The notes under the pieces were generated by a model. The model was not told the DNA's origin and ran no database searches. It saw nothing but the letters and a program-made list of their open reading frames with translations. From CAZXBB01 sp964638815 (GTDB taxonomy: Bacteria > Planctomycetota > Phycisphaerae > Phycisphaerales > SM1A02): 64,000 nucleotides of DNA. The stretch spans positions 12,099-76,098 of the forward strand of contig CAZXBB010000319.1 of NCBI GenBank assembly GCA_964638815.1, written 5' to 3'. This document shows, in pieces, positions 8,594 through 17,414 of this stretch. Both the position numbers and the translations under genes were made by a program. Positions within the stretch are counted from its first letter, which is position 1. Each line of letters starts with the position of its first letter.

Positions 8594-8599
8594 ACTGTA
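8594..8599 (-). promoter_or_regulatory. -10 hexamer TACAGT, probable leaderless start
   Basis: On the minus strand TACAGT ends 6 nt before the ATG at 8587. The intervening cctt-type bases are not a ribosome site, so transcription probably starts at the ATG. Confidence 0.5.
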
Positions 8600-8657
8600 T
8601 CGCCTCCGGAGGTCGCCGGCAGCATGGCGCCGGCGCGGCCCCCGATCGGTGCCTGCG

Positions 8658-8685
8658 TTGACAGGACCGGCGGGACACGTATCAT
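8658..8685 (+). promoter_or_regulatory. sigma70-type promoter of the S10 ribosomal cluster
   Basis: A perfect TTGACA (8658-8663) is followed after 16 bp by TATCAT (8680-8685). This is the best -35/-10 match in the window and points at rpsJ. The predicted start is near 8692. Confidence 0.7.
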
Positions 8686-8691
8686 CCCCGG

Positions 8692-8928
8692 TTCGCACCA
8701 TCGCGGCGGTGGTGCGGTCATCTCGAGTCCGCCGGCCCGTTGCCGTGACGCGACGGGTTCGGTCAGGGATCGGTGTTCAGTTGGACGTGAGATGTCCGGG
8801 GAGGCGTTCGAGGGGGAAAGCGTCACCAACGTCGGGCCGCCGTGGTCCGGTGCGGGTGTGTGTTTCGTACGGGTCACCTCGAATCGATACGAGGGGCTCT
8901 TCTTCGTTGCAGGACGTGCAGCAGACCG
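8692..8928 (+). other. 5' leader of the S10 cluster, about 237 nt, no gene
   Basis: The whole 8588-8928 gap (341 bp) holds the promoter and this leader; no plausible ORF was seen. A stem cctcg/cgagg (8877-8881 with 8890-8894, 8-nt loop) lies 34 nt before rpsJ and is followed by a pyrimidine-rich stretch. Long leaders of S10 operons can carry L4-responsive control in proteobacteria; here that role is only an analogy. Confidence 0.4.
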
Positions 8929-9237
<309 letters not shown>

Positions 9238-9245
9238 GTGAGACA

Positions 9246-9935
9246 ATGACGGCGGCGCTTCTAGGTCGGAAGGTGGGCATGACCCGCTACTTCACGGAAG
9301 ACGGGAGAAACGTCCCCGTCACCGTGATCGAAGCCGGTCCGTGCGTCGTCACGCAGGTCAAGACGACCGAGAGCGACGGCTACGCCGCCGTGCAGATCGC
9401 GTTCGCCGATGCGCGTCCGCGTCGTGCGACGATGCCGATCATCGGGCACGACGCGAAGGCGGGGACCGCGCCGAAGCGGTTCCACCGCGAGCTGCGTCTG
9501 GCGTCGGACGACGAGGCTTCGGCGTACGAGATCGGGCAGACGCTCGACGTCAGCGTGTTCAGCGACGACATGTATCTCGATGTCGTCGGCACGAGCAAGG
9601 GCAAGGGATTCGCGGGGCAGATGAAGCGTCACCACTTCGCCGGGCTCGAGGCGAGCCACGGCGTGCAGCGCTGCCATCGCCGCGGCGGATCGATCGCCGC
9701 CCACGCCACGAACCGAGGCACGGGTCCGAAGCCCAAGAAGGGCAAGAGGATGGCGGGCCAGATGGGCAACGAGCGCGTCACGACGCGCAATCTCGATGTC
9801 GTATCGATCGACGCGGACCGGAATCTCCTGTTCGTGAAGGGTCCGGTGCCCGGTCCGAACACGGGGATGGTGTTCCTCCGATCGTCGAAGCGTCTGGGAA
9901 GACAGAAAGCGAGGCTGGCCAAGGCCGGCAAGTGA
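9246..9935 (+). CDS. rplC: 50S ribosomal protein L3
   Basis: This encodes 229 residues. It begins LLGRKVGMTRYFTEDG and includes SKGKGFAGQMKRHHFAGLEA and the RGTGPKPKKGKRMAGQMGNE loop that reaches toward the peptidyl transferase centre. Length is slightly above the E. coli protein. It follows rpsJ by 8 bp, but the gap to rplD (236 bp) is unusually long for this operon. Confidence 0.97.
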   Translation: MTAALLGRKVGMTRYFTEDGRNVPVTVIEAGPCVVTQVKTTESDGYAAVQIAFADARPRRATMPIIGHDAKAGTAPKRFHRELRLASDDEASAYEIGQTLDVSVFSDDMYLDVVGTSKGKGFAGQMKRHHFAGLEASHGVQRCHRRGGSIAAHATNRGTGPKPKKGKRMAGQMGNERVTTRNLDVVSIDADRNLLFVKGPVPGPNTGMVFLRSSKRLGRQKARLAKAGK

Positions 9936-10045
9936 GTGCCGGTGATCGCGAAGGCCGGACGGTGGCCGCCAGGCCGATCCGAAGGGAACCGCGCGATCGC
10001 AACAGCATTCGAACCGAGACCGAGTCAACAACCCTGACCGGACTG

Positions 10046-10069
10046 CCGGGCCCGAGGAAACGGGTCCGG
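10046..10069 (+). promoter_or_regulatory. 9-bp hairpin in the long rplC-rplD gap
   Basis: The arm ccgggcccg (10046-10054) pairs with cgggtccgg (10061-10069) over nine positions, one a G-U, with the 6-nt loop aggaaa. It has no T-tract. It lies in a 236-bp gap between two genes that are usually almost touching, and 102 nt before rplD. It is a candidate for RNA processing or L4 autoregulation; nothing else was seen in the gap. Confidence 0.4.
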
Positions 10070-10171
10070 GTCGAAACTCCGGCGCTCTGGGCGCAACCAG
10101 ATCCGCCGCTCGACGATTGGTCCGGAAGGGTGAGGCGAAAATGACGGCAAGGCCGTCAGGTGTGAGACGCG

Positions 10172-10834
10172 ATGATTGAACTCCCTATCTATAACAGGCA
10201 GGGCAAGCAGGTCGATACGCTTGCCATCGACGAGGCGCAGCTGGGAACCCAGGTGCGCCCCGTGCTGCTGAAGCAGGCCTACGTCATGTTCCACGCGAAC
10301 CGGCGTCAGGCTTCCGCCCGCACCAAAAACAAGTCGAGGGTCGCAGGCTCGACGCGCAAGCTGTACCGGCAGAAGGGCACGGGCAACGCCCGCGTCGGAC
10401 AGCGGCGCACACCGAGCCGAATCGGCGGCGGCGTGGCGTTCGCGAAGACGCGGTCGTCGTTCCGGCTCGACATGCCGAAGAAGATGCGCCGGCTCGCGAA
10501 CCGCAACGCGCTGCTCGCCAAGCTCGTCGACAGCGAGGTGAAGTGCATCGACGACCTCGGCTTCGACAAGCCGAAGACGTCGGAGTTCCGGGCGCTGCTC
10601 GAGGCGCTGGGCGTCAACCGGACCTGCCTGGTCGCGCTCGACCCGGGGAATCGCAACGCGGCCCTCTCGGCGCGGAACCTCGACGAGGTGGACACGATCT
10701 CCGTCGAGCAGCTCAACGCGTTCGAGCTCCTGAATCACCGGTTCCTGGTCCTCGGAAAGGCCTCGCTCGAGGCGTTCCTCGACGGATCGGCGTGGAAGAA
10801 GGATGCCGAAGGCACCGGGAAGGAGGCGGCCTGA
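10172..10834 (+). CDS. rplD: 50S ribosomal protein L4
   Basis: This encodes 220 residues. It has the L4 N-terminal PIYNRQGKQVDTL block, the exit-tunnel loop with SKVAG/RKLYRQKGTGNARVGQ-type residues (VAGSTRKLYRQKGTGNARVG) and the C-terminal Rossmann-like domain ending in LLNHRFLVLGKASLEAF. In E. coli L4 also represses its own operon; whether it does so here is unknown, but the hairpin-bearing gap upstream would be a suitable place. The stop overlaps the rplW start by one base (TGATG). Confidence 0.95.
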   Translation: MIELPIYNRQGKQVDTLAIDEAQLGTQVRPVLLKQAYVMFHANRRQASARTKNKSRVAGSTRKLYRQKGTGNARVGQRRTPSRIGGGVAFAKTRSSFRLDMPKKMRRLANRNALLAKLVDSEVKCIDDLGFDKPKTSEFRALLEALGVNRTCLVALDPGNRNAALSARNLDEVDTISVEQLNAFELLNHRFLVLGKASLEAFLDGSAWKKDAEGTGKEAA

Positions 10835-11112
10835 TGGAAGCGACGACGATCATCCGCAAGCCGTTGATCACGGAGAAGGCGACGTTCGGCTCCTCGATGC
10901 TCAACCGGTACGCCTTCGAGGTGGATCGCCGCGCCACGAAGCCGGCGATCAAGCGGGCCGTGGAGGAGCTCTACGGCGTCCGCGTCGTCTCGGTGGCGAC
11001 GCAGAACCGCAAGGGACAGCTTCGCCGGAACAAGTTCGGCTTCTGGCGGGCGAAGTGTCATAAACGCGCGATCGTTCGCGTTCACGCCGACGACCGCATC
11101 GAGCTGTTCTGA
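10834..11112 (+). CDS. rplW: 50S ribosomal protein L23
   Basis: This encodes 92 residues, the usual L23 length. It has the IIRKPLITEKATF start, RYAFEVDRRATKPAIKRAVE and the RKGQLRRNKFGF basic loop. L23 sits at the tunnel exit and is the docking site for trigger factor and SRP. The ATG at 10834 shares its A with the rplD stop, so translation is coupled. Confidence 0.95.
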   Translation: MEATTIIRKPLITEKATFGSSMLNRYAFEVDRRATKPAIKRAVEELYGVRVVSVATQNRKGQLRRNKFGFWRAKCHKRAIVRVHADDRIELF

Positions 11113-11153
11113 GGAGAGCGAACAGCCGGCAGCTAACAGCGAAGAACCAGATC

Positions 11154-12008
11154 ATGGCCATCCGAACTTACAAGCCAGTCACCAACGGTCGCCGCAACAT
11201 GTCGGTGAACCTGAACGCCGAGGTCACGAAGACGACCCCGGAGAAGGCGCTGCTGCGCCCGCTGCCGGGGAAGGGCGGCCGGAACCACCAGGGCAAGGTC
11301 ACCGTTCGCGGACGCGGCGGCGGGCACAAGCGGCGTTACCGGCTGATCGACTTCCGGCGCAACCGGGACGGCGAGCCGGCGAAGGTCATCGGGATCGAGT
11401 ACGACCCGAACCGCTCGGCCCACATCGCTCTGCTCGAGTACCCCGACGGCCAGCGCCGCTACATCCTCGCGCCGCGGGGCATGACCGACGGCGAGGTGGT
11501 CGAGAGCTCGCGGGCGGCGATCGAGCCGAAGCCGGGCAACTGCATGCCCCTGCGGTTCATCCCCACCGGCCTGACCGTCCACGGGATCGAGTTCGAGCCC
11601 GGCAAGGGCGGCAAGCTCTGCCGGACGGCCGGCTCGGGCGCCCGGCTGTCGAACCGCGAAGGACGCTGGGCGACCATCGTGCTGCCGTCGGGCGAGATCC
11701 GGCAGGTCTCGATCGACTGCCGCGCGACCATCGGCCAGCTCGGCAACACGGATCACCAGAACGTCAAGGTCGGCAAGGCGGGGCGCAGCCGCTGGCTCGG
11801 GCGCAAGCCGAAGGTGCGCGGCGTCGCGAAGGACCACTCGTGCCACCCGCTCGGCGGCGGCGAGGGTCGCTCGAAAGGCGGGCGCGAGCCGGCCAGCGCG
11901 TCGGGCACGAAGTCGAAGGGCGGACGCACGAGGCGCCGCGGGCAGTGGACGGACGCGCGGATCCTCCGGCGTCGCAAGAGCAGGCGTTACGGACAGTTGA
12001 AAGTCTGA
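11154..12008 (+). CDS. rplB: 50S ribosomal protein L2
   Basis: This encodes 284 residues. It shows the canonical L2 order: AIRTYKPVTNGRRNMSV at the N-terminus, the KVTVRGRGGGHKRRYR block, ILAPRGMTDG, and the C-terminal GGGEGRSKGGREPASASG loop around the conserved histidine segment (KDHSCHPLGGGEG). L2 is needed for subunit joining and peptidyl transfer. In many bacteria the histidine region reads VAMNPVDHPHGGGEG; here it reads ACK-like VAKDHSCHPLGGGEG, with the essential His-Pro-x-Gly-Gly-Gly kept. Confidence 0.96.
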   Translation: MAIRTYKPVTNGRRNMSVNLNAEVTKTTPEKALLRPLPGKGGRNHQGKVTVRGRGGGHKRRYRLIDFRRNRDGEPAKVIGIEYDPNRSAHIALLEYPDGQRRYILAPRGMTDGEVVESSRAAIEPKPGNCMPLRFIPTGLTVHGIEFEPGKGGKLCRTAGSGARLSNREGRWATIVLPSGEIRQVSIDCRATIGQLGNTDHQNVKVGKAGRSRWLGRKPKVRGVAKDHSCHPLGGGEGRSKGGREPASASGTKSKGGRTRRRGQWTDARILRRRKSRRYGQLKV

Positions 12009-12016
12009 GGTAGGCC

Positions 12017-12301
12017 ATGGGACGATCACTGAAGAAAGGCCCGTTCGTCGACGAGAAGCTCTACCGCAAGGTCGAGCGGCTCAACGAGTCCGGTGCGCGC
12101 ACCCCGATCAAGACCTGGGCGCGGGCATGCGTCATCGTGCCCGAGTTCGTGGGTCACACGTTCCAGGTGCACAACGGCCGCCAGTTCCCCGACGTCTTCG
12201 TGACGGAGGACATGGTGGGCCATCGGCTCGGCGAGTTCAGCCAGACGCGGCTGTTCCGAGGGCACACGAACAAGAAGGAAGGCGTGAAGGTGCGCCGTTA
12301 G
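12017..12301 (+). CDS. rpsS: 30S ribosomal protein S19
   Basis: This encodes 94 residues, normal length. It has the [20 protein letters not shown] start, [20 protein letters not shown] and [19 protein letters not shown], followed by the [12 protein letters not shown] tail. It is a 30S head protein that pairs with S13. It is 8 bp behind rplB. Confidence 0.97.
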   Translation: MGRSLKKGPFVDEKLYRKVERLNESGARTPIKTWARACVIVPEFVGHTFQVHNGRQFPDVFVTEDMVGHRLGEFSQTRLFRGHTNKKEGVKVRR

Positions 12302-12382
12302 AGCGCTCCGTACGGCTCGTGAGGCGGCTCTTTGGGGCCGAGGCGAGCCGAAACCCGCTCCGTCGCTCAGCAGGCATTCGAC

Positions 12383-12715
12383 ATGACGTACAAAGCATCA
12401 CACCGATTCGCACGCATCGCCCCGCGCAAGGCGCGACTGGTCGCGGACATGATCCGCGGCCTGCCGGTCGACGACGCGCTGACGGCGCTCGAGTTCTCGA
12501 AGAAGCGGGCCGCGTGGTATCTCAAGGCGGTCCTCAAGAGCGCGATCGCGAACGCGGAGGAGGGCGAGGCCGACGTGTCCTCGCTCTACGTCCATGAGTC
12601 GCGCGTGGACGAGGGTCCCACCATCAAACGATTCCAGCCGAAGGACCGCGGTCGAGCGCATCCGATCCTGAAGCGAAGCAGCCATCTCCACCTCGTTCTG
12701 GATGAGAGGAACTGA
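12383..12715 (+). CDS. rplV: 50S ribosomal protein L22
   Basis: This encodes 110 residues from the ATG at 12383, which gives the standard [20 protein letters not shown] start; an upstream TTG would add 17 residues not found in L22. The rest contains [20 protein letters not shown], the tunnel-lining beta hairpin with [18 protein letters not shown], and [10 protein letters not shown]. The 81-bp gap from rpsS is otherwise empty. Confidence 0.95.
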   Translation: MTYKASHRFARIAPRKARLVADMIRGLPVDDALTALEFSKKRAAWYLKAVLKSAIANAEEGEADVSSLYVHESRVDEGPTIKRFQPKDRGRAHPILKRSSHLHLVLDERN

Positions 12716-12718
12716 CGA

Positions 12719-13423
12719 ATGGGACAGAAGACGCATCCATTCGGATTCCGCGTCGGCATCACCGAGGCCCACAAGTCGCGGTGGTACGCGCCGAAGGCGC
12801 TGTTCGCGGAGCTCCTCGTCGAGGACTACCGGATCCGCCAGTACGTGGACAAGCGTCTGAACCGGACGCCTCCGTTCGCCGCCGTTGCCGACATCCTCAT
12901 CGAGCGGACGCGCGAGGAGCTGACGATCATCGTCAAGACGGCGCGGCCCGGTCTCGTGATCGGCCCCAAGGGCGCCGAGATCGACCGGCTGACGCAGGAC
13001 CTCATGGCGATGACCGGTCGCAAGGTGTCGATCAAGATCGTCGAGATCCGCAACCCCGATACGAACGCCGTGCTGATCGGCGAGGCGATCGCGGAGCAAA
13101 TGAAGAAGCGGTCGAATTTCCGTCGGATGCTGAAGCAGCGCTGCGAGGCGGCGATGCAGAACGGCGCGCTGGGCGTTCGCCTCCAGGTCTCGGGTCGCCT
13201 CGGCGGCGCCGAGATGTCGCGGACCTTTCAGACGCGTCTGGGGTCTATTCCGCTGTCGACGCTCCAGGCGAACGTCGACTACGCGTGCGTGCCCAGCCGC
13301 ACGACGTACGGCACGATCGGCGTGAAGGTGTGGGTCTACAAGGGCATGTACACCGACGGCGAGGACGATCAGATCGAATCGAAGGCGGCGGGAGCGCGGG
13401 CGCGGGCTCGCGGTCGTCGGTAG
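12719..13423 (+). CDS. rpsC: 30S ribosomal protein S3
   Basis: This encodes 234 residues. The sequence MGQKTHPFGFRVGITEAHKS is a textbook S3 start. It has the KH domain around IIVKTARPGLVIGPKGAEID and the C-terminal domain GRLGGAEMSRTFQTRLGSIP. S3 is part of the mRNA entry tunnel and helicase. It starts 3 bp after rplV. Confidence 0.97.
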   Translation: MGQKTHPFGFRVGITEAHKSRWYAPKALFAELLVEDYRIRQYVDKRLNRTPPFAAVADILIERTREELTIIVKTARPGLVIGPKGAEIDRLTQDLMAMTGRKVSIKIVEIRNPDTNAVLIGEAIAEQMKKRSNFRRMLKQRCEAAMQNGALGVRLQVSGRLGGAEMSRTFQTRLGSIPLSTLQANVDYACVPSRTTYGTIGVKVWVYKGMYTDGEDDQIESKAAGARARARGRR

Positions 13424-13502
13424 GTCCATATCCGGCCCTCCGGGCCTCGATGGGACGAAAGCGGGGCCTGGCGCCTCGATGGGACAATAGGGAGCACGTC
13501 CG

Positions 13503-13922
13503 ATGCCTCGGATGCCGAAACGAATCAAGTTCCGCAAGCAGATGCGCGGGAAGCTGCGCGGGAACGCCACGCGCGGCAACTACGTCGCGTTCGGCGAGTA
13601 CGGCCTCCAGGCGCTCGAGCCTCACTGGGTCTCCGCCCGCCAGATCGAGGCCGGCCGTATCGCGGCCCAGCACTTCCTGCGTCGCCAGGGCCAGGTCTTC
13701 ATCCGTATCTTCCCGGACAAGCCGATCAGCAAGAAGCCGCTCGAGACCCGCATGGGCAAGGGTAAGGCGGACACCGACTACTGGGCCGCGCGCGTGAAGC
13801 CAGGCACGATGCTGTACGAGATCGCCGGCGTCGAGGAGTACATCGCGAAGCAGGCATTCGCCCGCATCGCCCAGAAGATGCCGGTGCGTTGCCGGTTCGT
13901 GGGTCGTCGTCTGACCGTGTGA
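13503..13922 (+). CDS. rplP: 50S ribosomal protein L16
   Basis: This encodes 139 residues, normal length. It begins [20 protein letters not shown], then [40 protein letters not shown] and [11 protein letters not shown]16 contacts the A-site tRNA elbow. The 79-bp gap from rpsC carries a direct duplication of cctcgatgggacgaaa-like bases (13447-13460 and 13473-13486). Confidence 0.96.
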   Translation: MPRMPKRIKFRKQMRGKLRGNATRGNYVAFGEYGLQALEPHWVSARQIEAGRIAAQHFLRRQGQVFIRIFPDKPISKKPLETRMGKGKADTDYWAARVKPGTMLYEIAGVEEYIAKQAFARIAQKMPVRCRFVGRRLTV

Positions 13923-13962
13923 CGGGAGCGGCACAGGCCGCCCCCTGCCGAGAGTAACGATC

Positions 13963-14160
13963 ATGAAGGCCAAGGAAGTTCACAAGCTCAGCGACGAAGA
14001 GATCGACGTCGAGGTCACGCGCCTCCGGCGCAGGCTCTTCGACCTGCGCACGCAGGCGGTGACCGAGAAGATCCAGGACACCTCCCAGTTCAGCAAGATC
14101 AAGAAGGACATCGCACGCGTGCTCACGGAGCGGAACGCGCGGGCGGAGGATGACGAATGA
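13963..14160 (+). CDS. rpmC: 50S ribosomal protein L29
   Basis: This encodes 65 residues. It starts MKAKEVHKLSDEEIDVEVTR and has the two-helix L29 pattern LRRRLFDLRTQAVTEKIQDT then IKKDIARVLTERN. It lies near the tunnel exit beside L23. The stop overlaps the rpsQ start by four bases (ATGA). Confidence 0.94.
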   Translation: MKAKEVHKLSDEEIDVEVTRLRRRLFDLRTQAVTEKIQDTSQFSKIKKDIARVLTERNARAEDDE

Positions 14161-14441
14161 GCCACCTGAAAGGCATCAAGGTGCCCGAGCGAGCCCCGCG
14201 GAAAGTCGGCGTCGTCGAATCCGACAAGCGAGACAAGACGCGGAAGGTATCGATCCAGTTCTCCTCGAAGCACCCGAAGTACGGCAAGTACGTCCGCAAG
14301 CGGACCGTCCTCCACGTGCACGACGCCGAGAACGTCTCGCACGTCGGCGACACGGTCGAGGTCGCGGAGTGCCGGCCAATCTCCAGGACCAAGAACTGGA
14401 TCGTTCTGCGTGTGATCAAGAAGGGAACGCCGGTCGCGTGA
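14157..14441 (+). CDS. rpsQ: 30S ribosomal protein S17
   Basis: This encodes 94 residues. It has the OB-fold S17 blocks [39 protein letters not shown] and [18 protein letters not shown]. It is translationally coupled to rpmC by ATGA. Confidence 0.96.
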   Translation: MSHLKGIKVPERAPRKVGVVESDKRDKTRKVSIQFSSKHPKYGKYVRKRTVLHVHDAENVSHVGDTVEVAECRPISRTKNWIVLRVIKKGTPVA

Positions 14442-14478
14442 CCCGCGCCAGGACCCGAGCCAGTCAGGACCGAGACCG

Positions 14479-14865
14479 ATGATCCAGAAAGAATCCAGAC
14501 TCGAAGTGGCGGACAACAGCGGCGCGAAGATCGTGCAGGTGATCGGCGTGCTCGGCGGCTCGACCGCCCGCGGCAAGTTCACGCGACGGTCCGTCGGCGT
14601 CGGCGATCGCATCGTCTGCTCGGTGAAGAAGGCCCTTCCCAACTCCGACGTCAAGAGCGGCGACAAGGTCCGGGCCGTGATCGTCCGGACCAAGTACCCG
14701 ACCCGACGCGCGGACGGTTCCTATGTCCGCTTCGACTCGAACGCGTGCGTGCTGATCGGCGAGGACAGCAACCCGAAGGGCACGCGGATCTTCGGCGCCG
14801 TCGCGCGCGAGCTTCGCGAGAAGAACTACATGAAGATCGTGTCACTCGCTTCGGAGGTGATCTGA
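14479..14865 (+). CDS. rplN: 50S ribosomal protein L14
   Basis: This encodes 128 residues, a few more than the usual 122. It opens [20 protein letters not shown] and contains [40 protein letters not shown], and [20 protein letters not shown]. The extra residues are in the [19 protein letters not shown] region. It is at the subunit interface. Confidence 0.96.
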   Translation: MIQKESRLEVADNSGAKIVQVIGVLGGSTARGKFTRRSVGVGDRIVCSVKKALPNSDVKSGDKVRAVIVRTKYPTRRADGSYVRFDSNACVLIGEDSNPKGTRIFGAVARELREKNYMKIVSLASEVI

Positions 14866-14867
14866 CC

Positions 14868-15206
14868 ATGCCGCGCCACATCCGCAAGGGTGACAACGTG
14901 ATCGTCACCGCCGGCAACGACAAGGGCTTGACGGGCGAGGTCCTGCGGGTCCTCATCGACAGGAGCCGCGTCGTCGTGCAGGGCGTCAACATCCGCGCGA
15001 AGCACATGAAGCCGACGCAGTCCAGTCCGCAGGGCGGCATCCTCCGCAAGGAGATGCCCATCCACATGTCGAACGTGAGCCCCGTCGTCGATGGAAAGCC
15101 GACGCGGGTCCGGTTCGAGAAGAAGGCGGACGGCTCGAAGGTGCGCGTGGCGACGCGGAACGGCAAGGAGCTGCATACGCTCCACGGTCCGCGCGACGGA
15201 AAGTAG
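14868..15206 (+). CDS. rplX: 50S ribosomal protein L24
   Basis: This encodes 112 residues. It has the KOW motif HIRKGDNVIVTAGNDKGLTG and then VVVQGVNIRAKHMKPTQSSP with MPIHMSNVSPV. L24 initiates 50S assembly. The ATG at 14868 is 2 bp after the rplN stop. Confidence 0.95.
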   Translation: MPRHIRKGDNVIVTAGNDKGLTGEVLRVLIDRSRVVVQGVNIRAKHMKPTQSSPQGGILRKEMPIHMSNVSPVVDGKPTRVRFEKKADGSKVRVATRNGKELHTLHGPRDGK

Positions 15207-15234
15207 AAGCAAAGGCTCTCACAGGAACGCAACG

Positions 15235-15819
15235 ATGGTCGCTCAAACCGAAAAACCCAGACTCCAGGCCCTCTACGAGGAGAGCATCCCCGGGAAGGTG
15301 ATGAAGGAGTTCGGCCTGCGCAACCGGCACCAGGTGCCCGCGGTCAGGAAGATCGTCGTGAACTGCGGCGTTGGCCGGTTCCTCGAGAACCAGAAGCTGA
15401 AGCCGGAGATCCGGGACACGGTCTTCAGCACGCTGTCGACCATCACCGGACAGCGGCCGGTCCTGATCCACGCCCGGCGCTCGGTGTCGAACTTCAAGGT
15501 GCGCGAGGGCGCGCCGTCGGCGGTGATGGTGACCCTGCGGCGCGAGCGTATGTGGCACTTTCTGGATCGCCTCGTCAGTCTCGCGATCCCGCGCATCAAG
15601 GACTTTCGCGGACTGAAGGTCGGCTCGTTCGACAAGGCCGGCACCTACTCGATGGGTCTCACCGAGCAGGCGGTTTGGCCCGAGATCAACATGGCGAACG
15701 TGACCTTCACGCACGGCATGCACATCAACATCTGCCTCGAGAACTCGACTCCGGACCTGAGTCGCTTCGTTCTCACCGAACTCGGCATGCCCTTCCGGCG
15801 CGCCGAGCAGACCAAGTAA
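15235..15819 (+). CDS. rplE: 50S ribosomal protein L5
   Basis: This encodes 194 residues. It contains VPAVRKIVVNCGVGRFLENQ, TGQRPVLIHARRSVSNFKVR and the C-terminal FPEINMANV-equivalent VWPEINMANVTFTHGMHINI. L5 binds 5S rRNA with L18. The ATG at 15235 gives the normal length (about 180-195). Confidence 0.95.
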   Translation: MVAQTEKPRLQALYEESIPGKVMKEFGLRNRHQVPAVRKIVVNCGVGRFLENQKLKPEIRDTVFSTLSTITGQRPVLIHARRSVSNFKVREGAPSAVMVTLRRERMWHFLDRLVSLAIPRIKDFRGLKVGSFDKAGTYSMGLTEQAVWPEINMANVTFTHGMHINICLENSTPDLSRFVLTELGMPFRRAEQTK

Positions 15820-15831
15820 GGAAAGACGGGT

Positions 15832-16017
15832 ATGGCAAGCAAGCGTGTATTCGCCCAGATGAAAAAGACGCCGAAATTCTCGACGCGCAAGCGGAACCGG
15901 TGCCAGATCACCGGCCGTGCCCGCGGCGTGTACCGGAAGTTCGGTGTCAGTCGCATCGTGCTGCGTGAGCTGGCACTGAAGGGAATGATTCCCGGAATGC
16001 GGAAGGCGAGCTGGTAA
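15832..16017 (+). CDS. rpsN: 30S ribosomal protein S14, short form without the zinc ribbon
   Basis: This encodes 61 residues, exactly the length of the short (type Z) S14, and aligns with it end to end: RTPKYSTR-like [12 protein letters not shown], then [11 protein letters not shown] and [17 protein letters not shown]. In the zinc form four cysteines (C-x2-C ... C-x2-C) bind Zn. Here only Cys24 remains: CQIT replaces C-x-x-C, and VSRIVLREL replaces the second C-x-x-C. It therefore looks like a zinc-independent version built on the short scaffold, whereas most zinc-free S14 proteins are the longer form of about 100 residues. Ends directly at the rpsH start (TAA-ATG). Confidence 0.95.
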   Translation: MASKRVFAQMKKTPKFSTRKRNRCQITGRARGVYRKFGVSRIVLRELALKGMIPGMRKASW

Positions 16018-16416
16018 ATGTCTCAACAAGATCTCACTGCCGACATGCTCACGCGGATCCGCAACGCGGTCCGGAACAAGGCGAAGACCGTCAAGTGCCT
16101 GAACAACAAGCTCAATCGCGGCGTCGCGAAGGTGCTTGACGATGAGGGTTACATCGACGGTTTCGACGTCATCGACGACGGACGCCAGGGCGTTCTCAGC
16201 GTCACGCTGAAGTACGGCACCCGCGGCGAGCAGCTCATCAACTCGATCGACCGCGTGTCGAAGCCGGGTTGCCGCGTGTACAAGGGCTCGGACGACCTGC
16301 CGCGCCCGCTCCAGGGGCTCGGCATCGCGATCGTCTCGACGAGCCGGGGCATCATGAGCGATCGGCGATGCCGCGACCAGAAGGTCGGCGGCGAGGTCGT
16401 CGCTATCGTCACGTAA
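16018..16416 (+). CDS. rpsH: 30S ribosomal protein S8
   Basis: This encodes 132 residues. It starts with DLTADMLTRIRNAVRNKAKT and ends with GIAIVSTSRGIMSDRRCRDQ and GGEVVAIVT, the typical S8 tail. S8 binds helix 21 of 16S rRNA and in E. coli represses the spc operon. It abuts rpsN with no gap. Confidence 0.96.
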   Translation: MSQQDLTADMLTRIRNAVRNKAKTVKCLNNKLNRGVAKVLDDEGYIDGFDVIDDGRQGVLSVTLKYGTRGEQLINSIDRVSKPGCRVYKGSDDLPRPLQGLGIAIVSTSRGIMSDRRCRDQKVGGEVVAIVT

Positions 16417-16426
16417 GGACTCAGCC

Positions 16427-16984
16427 ATGTCGCGCATCGGAAAGAAGCCAATCACCGTCCCGCCGACCGTCAAGGTCAGCGTCGATCCGAAGTCGCGGAC
16501 GATTTCGGTAGAGGGGCCGAAGGGCAAGCTCGCGTACGAGTACCGCCCCGAAGTCACGGTGAAGTGGGACGAGAACGAGAAGCAGATCGTCTGCACGATC
16601 CCCGAGGAGCAGATGAAGCTCGGCCAGACGCGCGCGTACTGGGGCACCGTGCGTTCGCGCATCCAGAACCTCGTCACCGGCGTCACGAACGGATACAGCA
16701 GGAAGCTCGAGGTCATCGGGGTCGGCTGGAACGCCAAGCCGCTGGGCAAGACGATCCAGCTCAACGTCGGCTACTGCAATCCCGTGGTCATGACCCCGCC
16801 GCCTCTTGTCGAGTTCGCGATCGAGGGGCAGATCATCACGATCAGCGGGCCGGACAAGCAGGCCGTCGGGCAGTTCGCCGCGGAGCTCCGCTCGAAGCGT
16901 CCGCCGGAGCCGTACAACGGCAAGGGCATCAAGTACACGGATGAGCTGATCATCCGGAAGCAGGGCAAGGTCTTCGGCTCCTGA
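16427..16984 (+). CDS. rplF: 50S ribosomal protein L6
   Basis: This encodes 185 residues. It has [20 protein letters not shown], the first-domain [29 protein letters not shown] and the C-terminal [17 protein letters not shown]6 lies near the factor-binding site. Standard length. Confidence 0.97.
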   Translation: MSRIGKKPITVPPTVKVSVDPKSRTISVEGPKGKLAYEYRPEVTVKWDENEKQIVCTIPEEQMKLGQTRAYWGTVRSRIQNLVTGVTNGYSRKLEVIGVGWNAKPLGKTIQLNVGYCNPVVMTPPPLVEFAIEGQIITISGPDKQAVGQFAAELRSKRPPEPYNGKGIKYTDELIIRKQGKVFGS

Positions 16985-17006
16985 TGACCAGTTGGAAGCA
17001 CGCACG

Positions 17007-17369
17007 ATGAATCGCATCAAGCTCAAGACGATCCGACACAATCGCCGCAAGAAGAGCATTCGCCGCTCGGTGATCGGCGAGCCGTCGCGGCCGCGTCTGA
17101 CCGTGTTCCGCAGCGCGAAGCACATCTACGCGCAGGTGATCGACGACCTCGCCGGACGGACGCTCGCGTCCGCGAGCACGACCGAGAAGGGCGCTAAGAC
17201 GTCGAACGGCGGTAACTGCGACGCGGCCAAGGTGGTCGGCAAGACGATCGCCGAGCGGGCGAAGGAGGCGGGCGTCGAGACGGTGGTCTTCGATCGCAAC
17301 GGCTACCGCTTCCATGGACGCATCAAGGCGCTCGCGGACGCGGTCCGCGAAGGCGGCGTCAAGTTCTGA
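17007..17369 (+). CDS. rplR: 50S ribosomal protein L18
   Basis: This encodes 120 residues from the ATG at 17007. It has [40 protein letters not shown], then [20 protein letters not shown] and [21 protein letters not shown]18 binds 5S rRNA with L5. The stop is followed by three exact copies of GCGACGAA. Confidence 0.96.
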   Translation: MNRIKLKTIRHNRRKKSIRRSVIGEPSRPRLTVFRSAKHIYAQVIDDLAGRTLASASTTEKGAKTSNGGNCDAAKVVGKTIAERAKEAGVETVVFDRNGYRFHGRIKALADAVREGGVKF

Positions 17370-17374
17370 GGCGA

Positions 17375-17398
17375 GCGACGAAGCGACGAAGCGACGAA
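17375..17398 (+). repeat. three tandem GCGACGAA octamers
   Basis: Exact copies at 17375-17382, 17383-17390 and 17391-17398 fill most of the 45-bp rplR-rpsE gap. The same octamer occurs at 3959-3974 and around the flgC-fliE gap. Confidence 0.8.
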
Positions 17399-17414
17399 GG
17401 AACAGGATTGATCC

